The notes beneath the pieces are model-generated. The model had not been told where the DNA came from. It saw nothing but the letters and a program-made list of their open reading frames with translations, and did no database searches. A DNA stretch of 64,000 bases from Aurantiochytrium sp. KH105 (taxonomy: Eukaryota > Sar > Bigyra > Thraustochytrida > Thraustochytriidae), in NCBI GenBank assembly GCA_003116975.1, contig BGKB01000113.1, forward strand, positions 124,001-188,000. Reading direction: 5' to 3'. Of this stretch, positions 1-9,720 are shown piece by piece. How positions within the stretch are numbered: the first letter of the stretch is position 1; the number at the start of each line of letters is the position of its first letter. Position numbers and translations under genes: made by a program.

Positions 1-2
1 GA

Positions 3-125
3 AAAGAGTCCAAGAACGTTGCCAAGAGCACTGAAAGCGAAGGCAATGGAAGCGAACAGTTCGACGCGAAAGAGCATAAGTATCAGACAGTTTACCTAGA
101 CCCTGGGACGGTTGCCATACTCTAA
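3..125 (+). CDS. C-terminal end of an unidentified protein (partial)
   Basis: An open frame enters from the left edge and ends at TAA after 40 residues. The stretch is hydrophilic and Lys/Glu/Ser-rich, ending in a more hydrophobic tail (VYLDPGTVAIL). A second plus frame (1-99) is also open; I prefer this one because its residue composition looks more natural. The family cannot be named. The gene converges on the Hsp110-like gene, whose stop lies about 170 bp away, so the two 3' UTRs are close. Confidence 0.35.
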   Translation, partial: KESKNVAKSTESEGNGSEQFDAKEHKYQTVYLDPGTVAIL

Positions 126-293
126 ACCTTTTGGGAAAAGGAATCACCTCACATGGAAAAGTTAAAGAAACAAAATCTGAATTTTTAACGCCACAAGACA
201 AAGCAAGCAGCCACAGACACGAGGGAAATCAACGACCTCTCCTTTGTTTTCTCTAATGCAAAGTTTCGAAAGGGTAGAATAAGAACGGCTAAT

Positions 294-2606
294 CTAGCCG
301 AACATCTTCTTGGCCATCTTGGCGCGGCGCGCCTCTTCGCGCTGAATCTGAAGGTTGACCCGGTTCAGCAACGAAGCGAGCGGTTTCTGTTCCGCCTCGG
401 GGGCAATCTTGATTGCGCGTGCGAGATTCTTCTTGGCCTCAGTAAATTCCTTGGTCTTTTCTTGCGCAAAGGCAAGGCGGAAGAGCGCCTTGGTGGAGTT
501 GGCATCGAGCTCGAGGGCTTCCTTGGCAGATTTGACGGTCTCGGCCCACTCTTCGAGCTTAATCGAGCACTGCGCCATGTTCAAATGCAAGGAGAGCTTA
601 ATCTGCTTAACCTCCTCCTCGTCATCGGGACCAAGGTCGAAAAATTTGTCGGCATGCTGCAGAGAGCGCAGGTACCGGTTCTTCGCGGCGTTGTAGTTGC
701 CATCTTTAAAAAGCTGCGTACCCTCATCCTTATTGAGCTTGACTTTGCGCATACGTTCAGGCTTCTTGAGCTTGCGCTGATCATGGTCATCCTTGCCGCC
801 GTTCGCAGCCAGTTCGGCGGCTGCCAAAGTCTCCTGCTCTTGCATCTCGCGTTCTGCCTTCTCGCGCTCCTCTTTGATCTTGGCCCAATATGCAGCGCAC
901 GGGCCCTCGAGCGCCTTGTCGAGATCCTCGAGCTTGTTTGCGTAGTCATCCGCGGAAGCTGACTCCGAGGCATCCCACAGCCAGTTCTCGAACTCGTCAA
1001 GGACTGTGACGCATGCGCTGCGGTCGATGAGGTCCGTGTGCGGCTTGCGAGAGCCTCCGTCGGCGAGCGCGCGTGTCTCAAAAATGCGGGATTCGAGCTT
1101 GTTCCGTGCGGCGTGCAAGGCAGCCTCGGCGGCATCGGCGGCAAGCAGGTCCTGTTCCAGACGGACCGCAGCATCGAGATCCGACTCGGACATGACCGAA
1201 GGGGCGTCCACGCGCGTCTGCGTATCCTGTGCCGCATCGTTGTTCTCGGGAATACCGCGCGCAAGATTGTCAAAGGCCGGCCGCATAACGCCGCCCGCCT
1301 TGGGCTCAAAGTCCTTGGCGCAGCAAAGGGCCGTGCCAACAACAACGGACGCGGTCGAGTCCATCGTGTAGCCGAGAGGCACATCTTCGCCAAAAGCAGC
1401 CGAGATCGCCTGCTTAACTAGAGGCATGCGCATGCCGCCTCCAATAAGCTCGACAGCACGGATGCTCTTCCGCACTTCCTGATCATTGTCCTCGGTGCCA
1501 AGATTCTCCAAGAGGTCGCGCAGCATGCTGCTAATCTTATCGCCGAGAGGCGCGCAAATTTCCTCGAGCTGCGCCTGCGTATAGGTAAAGCTAACGTCCT
1601 CGTCATTAACGAGCGATTCGCAGCTCACCCGCGTTTGGGGCGCCCCGGAAAGCGACTCCTTGAGCTTGCGAACCTGCGTCATGAGCCGGATGCTGGCCTT
1701 GCTGCCGCGCGAGACGCCTTCGCCCTTGCGCGACTTGCAGTCCTCATTGAGAGCGTCAAAGAGAAGGTCGTCGACGGCGGCTCCGCCCACATCGGCAATG
1801 CACTTTGAGGCAAGCTTGGTCACCTGCTTGCCCTCACAGCGAAAGACGGCGCAAGAGGCATATGTGTGGCCGACATTCACAATGGCAAAAACGCCCCCGT
1901 CGAGAGTCTCAGCGCTGCGTCGCGAGACGTAGTCCATGATGGCCGCGTCCGTGTGGTCAACGATGCGCTGCAGATCGACCCCGCCAATCTTGGCCGCATC
2001 ACGGATCGCCTGTCGATGGGCGTCCGAAAAGGAATCAGGGACGGCGACGGCCACCGGGTGGGTCGGCAAGTTAGGGTCCGTCTGCTCCTCGGTGGGCGTC
2101 GGTTCGTCGACGCCCCGGTAGCGCGCAAGACGCCGCAAGACCATACCGAGAAGTTCCTCCGCGCGCAGCTTGCGCTCCTCGCCGTTGGCTTCGACGACAA
2201 AGCGGTCGCCGTCAAAATTGCCTACGAGCGGAGCCTGCGCGAGAGCAGGGCCTCCGTGCGACTGGTCAAGGAAGCGCATCACGTTGGCCACTGTCCGGTC
2301 GCGTTTCGTCGCCTTGAGCTGCTCGGCGACCTCGCCAAAGGACCTCGCGCGCTCCGCAAAAGCGACGGTCATGGGCGTGCGCTCGTTGCTCATGTCGTTG
2401 CGCAAGAGCTCCGATTTGAGAGACTTGGTCGACACCTTGGCCACCGTCGCGGCAAAGGAGCCGAGATCGATGCCACAGACGTAGTCTGGGTCCCCCTGCG
2501 TCTTGACAGGCGCTTCTGACGTCTCGGGCGCCTCGGACGTCTCGGGCGCCTCGGGCGCCTCGGGCGGCACCGTGGTCTCCGTCTGCTCCATGGGCTCGTC
2601 CGCCAT
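294..2606 (-). CDS. Hsp110-type chaperone NBD fused to a TPR domain
   Basis: 770 residues from an ATG. Residues ~43-432 form an Hsp70-superfamily nucleotide-binding domain, closest by eye to Hsp110 (opening VCGIDLGS, then VAVAVPDSF, AAIMDY and ELIGGG motifs). Residues ~475-590 resemble the Hsp110 helical lid (FENWLWDASES...DDYANKLEDLDK). The roughly 120-residue beta-sandwich substrate-binding domain expected between them is missing, leaving only a ~40-residue linker. Residues ~622-745 form three TPR repeats of the FKBP/cyclophilin-40/HOP type. The expected carboxylate-clamp positions look mostly kept, except that the first Asn appears as Thr. A Pro/Glu/Thr repeat (APETSEAPETS) precedes the NBD. 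Family knowledge suggests Hsp70 nucleotide exchange; the TPR could dock on EEVD tails of Hsp70/Hsp90. The class is secure; the architecture is unusual. Confidence 0.85.
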   Translation of the reverse strand: MADEPMEQTETTVPPEAPEAPETSEAPETSEAPVKTQGDPDYVCGIDLGSFAATVAKVSTKSLKSELLRNDMSNERTPMTVAFAERARSFGEVAEQLKATKRDRTVANVMRFLDQSHGGPALAQAPLVGNFDGDRFVVEANGEERKLRAEELLGMVLRRLARYRGVDEPTPTEEQTDPNLPTHPVAVAVPDSFSDAHRQAIRDAAKIGGVDLQRIVDHTDAAIMDYVSRRSAETLDGGVFAIVNVGHTYASCAVFRCEGKQVTKLASKCIADVGGAAVDDLLFDALNEDCKSRKGEGVSRGSKASIRLMTQVRKLKESLSGAPQTRVSCESLVNDEDVSFTYTQAQLEEICAPLGDKISSMLRDLLENLGTEDNDQEVRKSIRAVELIGGGMRMPLVKQAISAAFGEDVPLGYTMDSTASVVVGTALCCAKDFEPKAGGVMRPAFDNLARGIPENNDAAQDTQTRVDAPSVMSESDLDAAVRLEQDLLAADAAEAALHAARNKLESRIFETRALADGGSRKPHTDLIDRSACVTVLDEFENWLWDASESASADDYANKLEDLDKALEGPCAAYWAKIKEEREKAEREMQEQETLAAAELAANGGKDDHDQRKLKKPERMRKVKLNKDEGTQLFKDGNYNAAKNRYLRSLQHADKFFDLGPDDEEEVKQIKLSLHLNMAQCSIKLEEWAETVKSAKEALELDANSTKALFRLAFAQEKTKEFTEAKKNLARAIKIAPEAEQKPLASLLNRVNLQIQREEARRAKMAKKMFG

Positions 2607-2816
2607 CTTTACGGACTTCTTTTCGACTTGCGGAGCTCAGGTAAGCGCGCGAGCACTAGCTCTGGTCCTAGCTCGGGCTACTCCCGGCAGCGTGATATCC
2701 TCAGCCGGGCGTCCACGGCTGTATACGTGTCTTTGCCTTTTGACGTCGCAAGTTTCCGTCTCCAACGGGGTTTCTCGAAGCCTGATTGGTGTTCTATTAG
2801 ACCCCTACTAGCGTAC

Positions 2817-2897
2817 TAGTAACTACTACCACTACTACTACTACTACTACTTCTGTTACTACTACTACTACTCCTACTACTATTACTACTCCTACTT
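2817..2897. repeat. (ACT)n trinucleotide microsatellite
   Basis: Imperfect ACT/ACC/ATT trinucleotide array lying about 210 bp 5' of the Hsp110-like start codon, in the intergenic gap to the next minus-strand gene. Confidence 0.9.
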
Positions 2898-3022
2898 ACA
2901 ATACAAGGTTCATGACCTGCCAGCTGCTGCTGCAGCTGATACCATTGTATGAGCAATCGTTTTGAGGTGCCTAGGTGGCGGAAAAATAGGTACATCATTT
3001 TCAGACAAGGCAAGTTCTCGTA

Positions 3023-3523
3023 CTACACCTGATCAAGGAACGATTGCTGGTCAGGCGCGTCGATATCCGTAGTAGCCACGTCGCCAACGCCGTCGCCAAT
3101 GCTCTCACGCGATCGTACGGCGACAACTTCCATGCGTCCCAGACTGAGCTGTCTCCAGTTCCATTTATACTCAAAGAGAAGCTTGGGATACCTGGCATTT
3201 GCATTCGCAAGACGCTCTTCAATGGCATCACGATACCGACGTGCTGGTCCTGAAAGTGACATCTGAAAGGGTTTGTGGTACTTTTTGCAGTTGTTAATCT
3301 CGAGCAGAAAAAGGAAAAGAATTCGCAGAACAACGAGATCCAGAATGTACCACAGGATAAATTGCGGGATCGTTTGAAAGAATGTGAGCACAGCCGCTGT
3401 CAGTATTGTGTGAACGAGCGCAATCTTGGTAGAAAAGTCGCGCTCGGCCGCGCCAGCAAAGGCTACGTCACGGCCACAGTCAGACAAAATTTGGAAGAGC
3501 TCTCGCATGGAAATTTCTCTCAT
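3023..3523 (-). CDS. Hypothetical two-TM protein (3' part of a frame with an upstream TGA)
   Basis: 166 residues from the ATG at 3523. Two hydrophobic segments (KIALVHTILTAAVLTFF and FILWYILDLVVLRILFLFLL) predict a hairpin membrane protein, followed by a basic/aromatic stretch and an acidic tail. The same frame stays open upstream across 3524-3592 and, beyond one TGA at ~3593, up to at least 3768, where an ATG opens a hydrophilic segment (SRSLRTDIFPVGEDDDE). The gene may therefore start further upstream with an unrecognised intron, carry a recoded TGA, or simply start at 3523. No family recognised. Confidence 0.5.
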   Translation of the reverse strand: MREISMRELFQILSDCGRDVAFAGAAERDFSTKIALVHTILTAAVLTFFQTIPQFILWYILDLVVLRILFLFLLEINNCKKYHKPFQMSLSGPARRYRDAIEERLANANARYPKLLFEYKWNWRQLSLGRMEVVAVRSRESIGDGVGDVATTDIDAPDQQSFLDQV

Positions 3524-4196
3524 CAGCGAGTCTGGAGGGCCGAGAAGGCGGCTCTCGACCTCCGTGCGAATGTTTTGCGCAAAGAAGTCATTTCACTCAA
3601 AAGCCTGAAGTCCAATTGCCGAGCATCCTTCCTGCACAGCTTTCACCGGCTCCGGGTATCGCGTTTCGGCTTTTTGGCGCTGGAAAATGATCACGAGGCC
3701 CTCTTGATCTCTCTCCCTCTCATCATCGTCTTCTCCTACCGGAAAAATGTCGGTTCGCAATGAGCGCGACATTCCCCCTGCAGCCTGCAAGACCTGCTCT
3801 GCTCCTCCGCGTGTCTTGTCGCGTGCGTGCGCTCGGCGTACGTTTGTTCGGGGCTCGATCGTATCGAGCTTCGGCCTGCCTCTCAGGGTGTCAGACGCAC
3901 CGCGATCCCGGCCCTGCCTGCGCTGCCTGCTCCCGCGTGCCTCCCTGCGTACGTACGAACACGCCACTCGCCCTCTTTCCTTCCCGCGCGCAGCGCGAGT
4001 GGCAGCTCGTTTGAGAAGACCCCCTCGATTCAGGTCTGGTGTCGAGAATCGCCGCCAAACGTAGTCTTCCACGAGCCATCGATCCACCACTGATAGAAAG
4101 TTCCTTCCATGGTGGAAGGTCACATGGCACTTAACAGTGGGGGAAGAGCTCCTTGAAAATGATACATGTAAATTTTAGGAGTAAGAAGAAGGATGC

Positions 4197-7100
4197 TTAG
4201 CCCGAAGCCTCATCGGCGCAGCTCGGAACAACGGTGAGAAATTGGTGTGCGAGGAGATCGGTCGTACGTGGCCTGTCCAGAGGGTTGATTGCGAGGCAAA
4301 GCATGAGAAACTCGTGCAAAGGCGTGTCTTCTTCAATATTTTCGGGGAAGGGAGGGGGCGTTGTGGTCATGCCGATGGCCCAGATACCGGCAAACTGGCC
4401 CTTAAACTTCCAGGGGGCCTTGGCCGCACAGCACTCGAGGACGGTGCAGCCTAGCGACCAAATGTCCGAAGCCAGGGTGGCGCCTTCCTGGCGCACGACT
4501 TCGGGACTCATCCATGGGACGCTGCCCCGGACTTCCTGAAGCGTGTGATCCGTGGAGTCAAGAAGATCGAGTTGCTTGCTCGTGCCGAAGTCAGCCAGCA
4601 TGGCGACTCCGCTGTCGGAAAGGAGAACGTTGGCAGCTTTAATGTCACGGTGAATGATGCCCTTGGAATGTAAATAGTCGAGACCGCGGGTCATATGCAA
4701 CGTGAGACGCGGCAGGAGATTCTTGCTAAGTGCGCCATGGGTATCGTAAAAATGTTGCAGTGAACCGCCATCGACCAGTTGGAGAAAAATCTCGAGAGCG
4801 CCTGAGTCGGGGTCGATTTGGCTTCCCAGGTAGCCAACTATGTTGGGGTGCCGAAGATCCTTCATGATGTCGATCTCGGTCCTGATCTTGGCGGCCTCGG
4901 CGTCGGTTGCATCTTTCATTTTCGCAATAATCTTGACTGCGAAACGCGTTCCAGTCTCGAGATCTCGGGCGCTAAAGACCTTGCCAAAGGTGCCACCTCC
5001 CAGAAAACTCTCTTTGCTCCACGGGACACGTCGCGAGGACACTTGAGCAGCTCCATCGGCGAAGCTGACAGTGCGGCCCGAAGGCGACTCTACTCCGCCG
5101 CTCTTGGCGCTGGAGCGACCATGTCGCGGGGTGTGCGAGGGAATGACAGACTCACCGCCGTTGCCACCGCCATTGGCGGCGCCGCTGCTCCGAGAGCCAC
5201 TTGCACCATGGCTCCCTGTACTGTCCCGCGAACCATAGAGACTAGGTTCTCGCGACTCACCCCCGCCGGCAACCTGGGATCTTTGCGTTGAGCTGCTCCC
5301 ATAGGAGCGGAGACGCGTGGGCAAACGCGTAAGAGGAGGGTCATTTGAAGGCGGCGACGGGCTCACATTAGGACCGCGCGTGCGAGGCGGAGGTTGAAGG
5401 CCGTCCATCTGAAAAGTGGGCGAGATTGATCCAGAGAGAACGCGGCTGTGTCTTCTGACCCCAGAGCCTCGTCGAGGCGAGTATCCTGAAGAAGAGGCCG
5501 AGGAGCCAAAGGCGAGTTCAGCTTCCGCGGACGACTCGACGTCATCGCCACTGCGCACATCGACACCCATGTACAAGAAATTACGTCGATTCTGTTGCTG
5601 CTGTTGTTGCTGGTGATGATTATTTTGCACGTCGGACTTGCTGGAGGAAAAGACAGCGCCTGCGAGCAAGCTTGCGCGCGGCGAATTTGTGCCATCTGGA
5701 CTCTTGAGCGTGCGGCCCGTGCGAAAGCTCGAGGTGCGCACGAGGCCGCCGCCGCCCTGTCCCGGGGTTGGGTTCATACGCAAGAGATCACTCATGGACT
5801 GCGACGCTCGATGCTGGGGCAATTCAAAGTCGGTCTTTCTGCGCCGACTTGTGCGCGTGTGAACGGGGCGGGCCATCGTATTGAGCTCACTCTGACTTGC
5901 AAGTTTTCTTGCCTGCTGTTGGCTTTGGTGTTGGCGAAATGCGGCGTCGGTTCCAAAGGGATTCCCACCGCCGGTGGGCGATCCAGGCTTGGAGCAAACG
6001 GGAAGAACCTGTGAAGCGCTGCGTCCTTCGGCCGGTCTCCTGAACCGCCGCGTCCGTGCCAACGATGGGCTTCGAAGAAAGTCAAGACTCTCCATGCGAA
6101 AGGTTTCATTGTTGTCCATGCCCGCCGAGGACCCAATAGACTCGGTCCGCAGGCGAGGGATTGAAGGTTGCGCGCGTTTAAGCACGGATTTCTTCCACTC
6201 TTTGGGATCTGCGGCGCTGTTTTGAGACTCGTACGAGCTATTCACACTGGTTTCTCTCCGGTCGCTCCTTGGACTCGAGAGACTCACAAAGCTGGCGCGG
6301 CCTTCGTGCGAGGATCCTGTTCTTGGCGACAAAGATGGAGGCGTGGCGGTTTCGTAGCTGCCGGTATTTTTACTCGAGTTGGTATTTCTTGAGAAGGAGA
6401 CGTTGAGCTGGCCGGAGCGTGTGCGGGCGCGGGTCATTTCGCAGCGCGGCAGAATCGTCTGCGACTGGTGCATGAGAAGCTGCTGCGACGCGACCCGCGT
6501 CCTCCTGTCGCCTCCACGAGGCGACGGCGACGACTTGCGGTGCGCCGAGCGGCTGGCGCCAATCGATCCTTGATGGAGATGAGCGGATGGTAGCTTGCCG
6601 GACATTGTGCGGAGCATGTGCGGTTGCCGGGGAGACCTGGGCGAGAGGCTCTCGTACGAGAGGTCCATGGACTCTGGTGCTGAGGCCTGACGCTGCATGC
6701 GCGGTGGAATCTTGAACGGCGGTTGGGGCGAGGGCGCCTTTGGCTGGTCTGGTTGCGGCGAGGCTTCGACGACCTCGTCTTCGTCATGATCTTCATCGTC
6801 GCCATAGAGGCCCAAGTCTTCGTCCAAAGAGCCTCCCACTTGAACTTGCGAGAGGTCAAAGAGCGCGTGTTCATGATTGTTGTTATTATTGTCGTTGTTG
6901 TTGTTGTGCGTTTCGATGAGTTGCCGTGGTCCGCTCAAGGACCGCGCGCGGGTGTGCGTTTTTGGCGCGGGGCCCGTGCGGTTTTCCGGGTCGCCGAGGT
7001 TGGCCGGATCGCCGGCGTTTTCGACGTCGTCATTGTGGTCGCTTTCGCGCAGCAGCACGGCGACGTTGTCAACGTGGCCCTGGGCGTCGAGGTCTTCGCT

Positions 7101-7238
7101 GGCGCGCGTGCGCAGCTTCCGAGGCCCGGGCCGGCGCGGCTGGTGCGGCGGTTGCGGCGTCTGCTGCTGCTGCTGCTGCATCTGCTGCTGCTCCTGCGCG
7201 CGCGAGGACGACTGCGTGCGCGCGGCCGCCATTGCCAT
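4197..7238 (-). CDS. MAP3K (STE11/MEKK)-like serine/threonine protein kinase
   Basis: 1013 residues from the first in-frame ATG (the frame stays open 13 codons further only from a TTG). The first ~740 residues are low-complexity, Ser/Arg/Gln-rich and likely disordered, with an acidic patch (DEDLGLYGDDEDHDEDE) and many SPR/SP sites. The C-terminal ~260 residues are a complete kinase domain: glycine loop GGGTFGKVFS, FAVK lysine near 769, HRDIKAANVLL near 863-873, DFGTSK near 883, GSVPWMSPEVV activation segment/P+1 loop and SDIWSLGCTVLE. The GSVPWMSPEV signature and absence of a Tyr-kinase signature point to the MEKK/NPK1 type, which phosphorylates MAP2Ks. No regulatory domain outside the kinase is recognised. 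Confidence 0.85.
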   Translation of the reverse strand: MAMAAARTQSSSRAQEQQQMQQQQQQTPQPPHQPRRPGPRKLRTRASEDLDAQGHVDNVAVLLRESDHNDDVENAGDPANLGDPENRTGPAPKTHTRARSLSGPRQLIETHNNNNDNNNNNHEHALFDLSQVQVGGSLDEDLGLYGDDEDHDEDEVVEASPQPDQPKAPSPQPPFKIPPRMQRQASAPESMDLSYESLSPRSPRQPHMLRTMSGKLPSAHLHQGSIGASRSAHRKSSPSPRGGDRRTRVASQQLLMHQSQTILPRCEMTRARTRSGQLNVSFSRNTNSSKNTGSYETATPPSLSPRTGSSHEGRASFVSLSSPRSDRRETSVNSSYESQNSAADPKEWKKSVLKRAQPSIPRLRTESIGSSAGMDNNETFRMESLDFLRSPSLARTRRFRRPAEGRSASQVLPVCSKPGSPTGGGNPFGTDAAFRQHQSQQQARKLASQSELNTMARPVHTRTSRRRKTDFELPQHRASQSMSDLLRMNPTPGQGGGGLVRTSSFRTGRTLKSPDGTNSPRASLLAGAVFSSSKSDVQNNHHQQQQQQQNRRNFLYMGVDVRSGDDVESSAEAELAFGSSASSSGYSPRRGSGVRRHSRVLSGSISPTFQMDGLQPPPRTRGPNVSPSPPSNDPPLTRLPTRLRSYGSSSTQRSQVAGGGESREPSLYGSRDSTGSHGASGSRSSGAANGGGNGGESVIPSHTPRHGRSSAKSGGVESPSGRTVSFADGAAQVSSRRVPWSKESFLGGGTFGKVFSARDLETGTRFAVKIIAKMKDATDAEAAKIRTEIDIMKDLRHPNIVGYLGSQIDPDSGALEIFLQLVDGGSLQHFYDTHGALSKNLLPRLTLHMTRGLDYLHSKGIIHRDIKAANVLLSDSGVAMLADFGTSKQLDLLDSTDHTLQEVRGSVPWMSPEVVRQEGATLASDIWSLGCTVLECCAAKAPWKFKGQFAGIWAIGMTTTPPPFPENIEEDTPLHEFLMLCLAINPLDRPRTTDLLAHQFLTVVPSCADEASG

Positions 7239-7299
7239 CAGGTTCGAGTTCGCCCGGGCGGACGGTTCGGGGCACAACGCACGGACGTGGCCGCGAGGG

Positions 7300-9690
7300 C
7301 AGGTCGCGAGCGCCGCGAGGGCGGCCGCGACAGGGCGGCGGCGGCTGCGACAGGGCAGCGGCGGCTGCGAGGGCCCAAGCCGGGTGAGCTCGCCTCGCCT
7401 CGCCTCGCCTCGCGTTCGAGTCGCGTCGCGTCGAGTTCAAATCAAAGTGGCAGATCGATCCGATCCGATCCGATCGATCGCCGCCCGGACGGCCGGGCAC
7501 GTCCGGCCTGCGCGCGCCGACGGGCGCCCGCACGCTCCCCGCGCAGGTGGGCGGCACAGCGGCGCGGCGCGGCGGCGCGGCGGCGCGGCGCAGCAGCGAG
7601 CGAACGGGCGAGCGGCCGGGCCCCAGCCCGTCGCCGCGGGCCCGGTTCTCTCTCCTCTGCCCCTTCTCGCGCCTCCTCTTCGCGCGGGGGGCGGGCGCGG
7701 GGCGCACGCACGCGCGCGCGCGGGATGGGGGGGGCGAGCGAGCGAGCCTGCCTGCCTGCCTCGCTGCGCGGCTGCACTCGCGCGCGCGGCGCGGGAAGGC
7801 GCTCGCGCTCGGGCGGGCGGGCGGGCGGGCGGGCGGGCAGGGTCTGCCTGATGTGATTGATGTGAGGCCGCTTCTTTCTTTCTTTCCTTCTTTCTTTCTT
7901 TCTTTCCTTCTTTCTTTCTTTCTTTCTTTCTTTCATTCTTTCTTTCTTTTCTTTCTTTTCTTCCCTTTTTCTTCCTTTCTTCCCTTCTTGCCTTCTTCTA
8001 GCTTGCCTTGCCCCGCCTCTTGTCCTTGTTTTGCTTCCCCTTTTTGGTTTTTTCCACTGTGCCGGCCAAAAAGAAGAGCCGGATTTTGCTGCGGAATACG
8101 CGGCAAAACGGCCGACGCGCGGGAAGGCGCACGGTACTCCCCACCCCTGCCACGCGTCCGCATGCTTGGCGTGGGGAGTCGGGGCGGGGCTGGAGGCGTA
8201 CTTTTTACATCCACTGGCACGTGCGAGAGGTACGCCGCCCCGCAGCGGGTGCCTGGGGGGTAGCATGAACGTCTCAGGCTGAGCCCGGCGCGCGACGAAA
8301 GACAGAATAACCCGCCACCTTGGACCGTGTTACCCCGTGCCAAGAGCAGCAGCCAAGCAGAATATGCCATGCCGCGGCAGTGGCGGCCGGCTCGCTTTGT
8401 GTCGGCAGGCCATTATAATGAGGTATGCATTCGGAGACCGCGCAGGCCCCGCCTCGAATCTCTTCTGGTTTTCCTCTTCTGTTCCGTCCTTGAGATGATG
8501 GCATGTGGCCGGTGTCTCCACGGACCCAGCCAAGCTCGCTTTTCTCCCGCCTTAACCTTACATCATATATTAGCTCTACCTTCGGCTTTTGTTCAACCGT
8601 TATGACCGGCACTCTCCGCCTTAATGAAATCGACGGGGAACCTATCCCCACAACCCGCCTTAAAGTCCAGGCCTGGCGGAAGGGCGTCAAGCAGGCGTGC
8701 TGCGGGTGGCTGCCATTGCTAATATGGGGAAGGACGCCTTAAAAGAGTCGAGGCGGCTCAGCGGCCCTGCTTCCCGATGGGACACCGTCTTTTTCAGGCT
8801 CACAGGGAGCTGCTAGCTAGCTAGCTTGGCCTTGCTCGTTCCAGCATCACATCGGCAACCTCGTCGCTCCTCATCGCCTCTCATCGCCTCGACGAGCGCG
8901 CCGGGCACACGAATCTCCTGCCTGCCAGCCTGCCTGCGTGTCTGCGTGTCTGCGTGTCTGCGTCTCTGCGTCTCTGCGTGTCTGGGTTGACTGCCCCGCG
9001 CACATCGTCATTGAGGAGGCCTGCGAGCGACTCCGGCTCCGGCTCCGGCTCCGGCACCTCGCCGCTGCCGACGAGCCCTCGCGACGAGCCCTCGCGGCCG
9101 CTCGAGACAGCCGACGTGCACAGCCCGCAAGGAGCAGCCTCCGCCCTCGCCCGCCCGCCCGCCCGCCCGCGCGCGCCCGCACGTACGCAGGGCGAGCGGC
9201 TCGATCCGCGCGGCTATCCATCTCCTCGCCTCGCCGCCTCGCCTGGCCTCGCCTCGCCCGCCCGTCCACAATCATCTTCCGCCCAGCCTGGCTGGACCCG
9301 GCCGAGCGCGGCCAGGGAGGAGACGTCCGTGAGGCCCAGCGGCGGACGAGGAGGCCGCGCGGAGAAGGCGCCGCTGCTGCGCGCGGCAGAGCCGGCAGGG
9401 CGAGGCGCCGCGCGGGACGACTCCGCCGCGCCCTCGAGCACGGCCTCCGCGGTGGTCGTGGCTGTCGCCGGCGGCGTGGTCGTATCTAGAGGAGGCGAGG
9501 GGGAGGAAGCGGGAGGAGCTGCGTGAACGCACGCACGTGCGCTGAGAAGGAGGCGACGGGAAGCCAGGCAAAGCTCGGCTCAGCCGGGCAAAGCGAGAAG
9601 GGCGAGGAGCGCGAGGGCCACCGGCGCACGTGCGAGCGGTCGCACGCGCGCACGGACGGTCTGCCGGCGAGCAAAGAGGAAAAATAGCGT
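7300..9690. other. GC-rich divergent 5' region full of simple repeats
   Basis: About 2.4 kb between the kinase start and the next plus-strand gene. It holds stacked low-complexity tracts: (CTCGC)n ~7389-7414, (GATCC)n ~7456-7480, GC-only mixed repeats 7555-7600, (GCGG)n 7811-7838, (TTTC)n ~7871-7990, TGCGTGTC repeats 8931-8986, (GGCTCC)n ~9031-9056 and GCCC-rich DNA 9150-9180. Several open frames cross it, but their translations are repetitive Arg/Ala/Pro. The plus strand has no ATG from 8779 to 10100. I see no convincing gene; it probably serves as promoter/5' UTR for both flanks. Confidence 0.6.
7871..7990. repeat. (TTTC)n microsatellite / polypyrimidine tract
   Basis: Roughly 120 bp of TTTC/TTCC units with few interruptions. 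The minus strand is therefore a GAAA-type purine tract, about 630 bp 5' of the kinase start codon. Confidence 0.9.
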
Positions 9691-9720
9691 CGTACTCCGG
9701 AACCAGCCGGGTCGCGGCAG

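Noticed and set aside
6723-7856. 377- and 324-codon plus frames across the kinase 5' end
   Set aside because: Antisense to the kinase N-terminus and then low-complexity Arg/Ala translation of GC repeats.
8938-9526. Plus-strand frames of 183-190 codons upstream of the two-TM gene
   Set aside because: No ATG, repetitive composition (GSGSG, RPPARPPA); one contains EKAPLL, like a dileucine sorting motif, but that alone is too weak.
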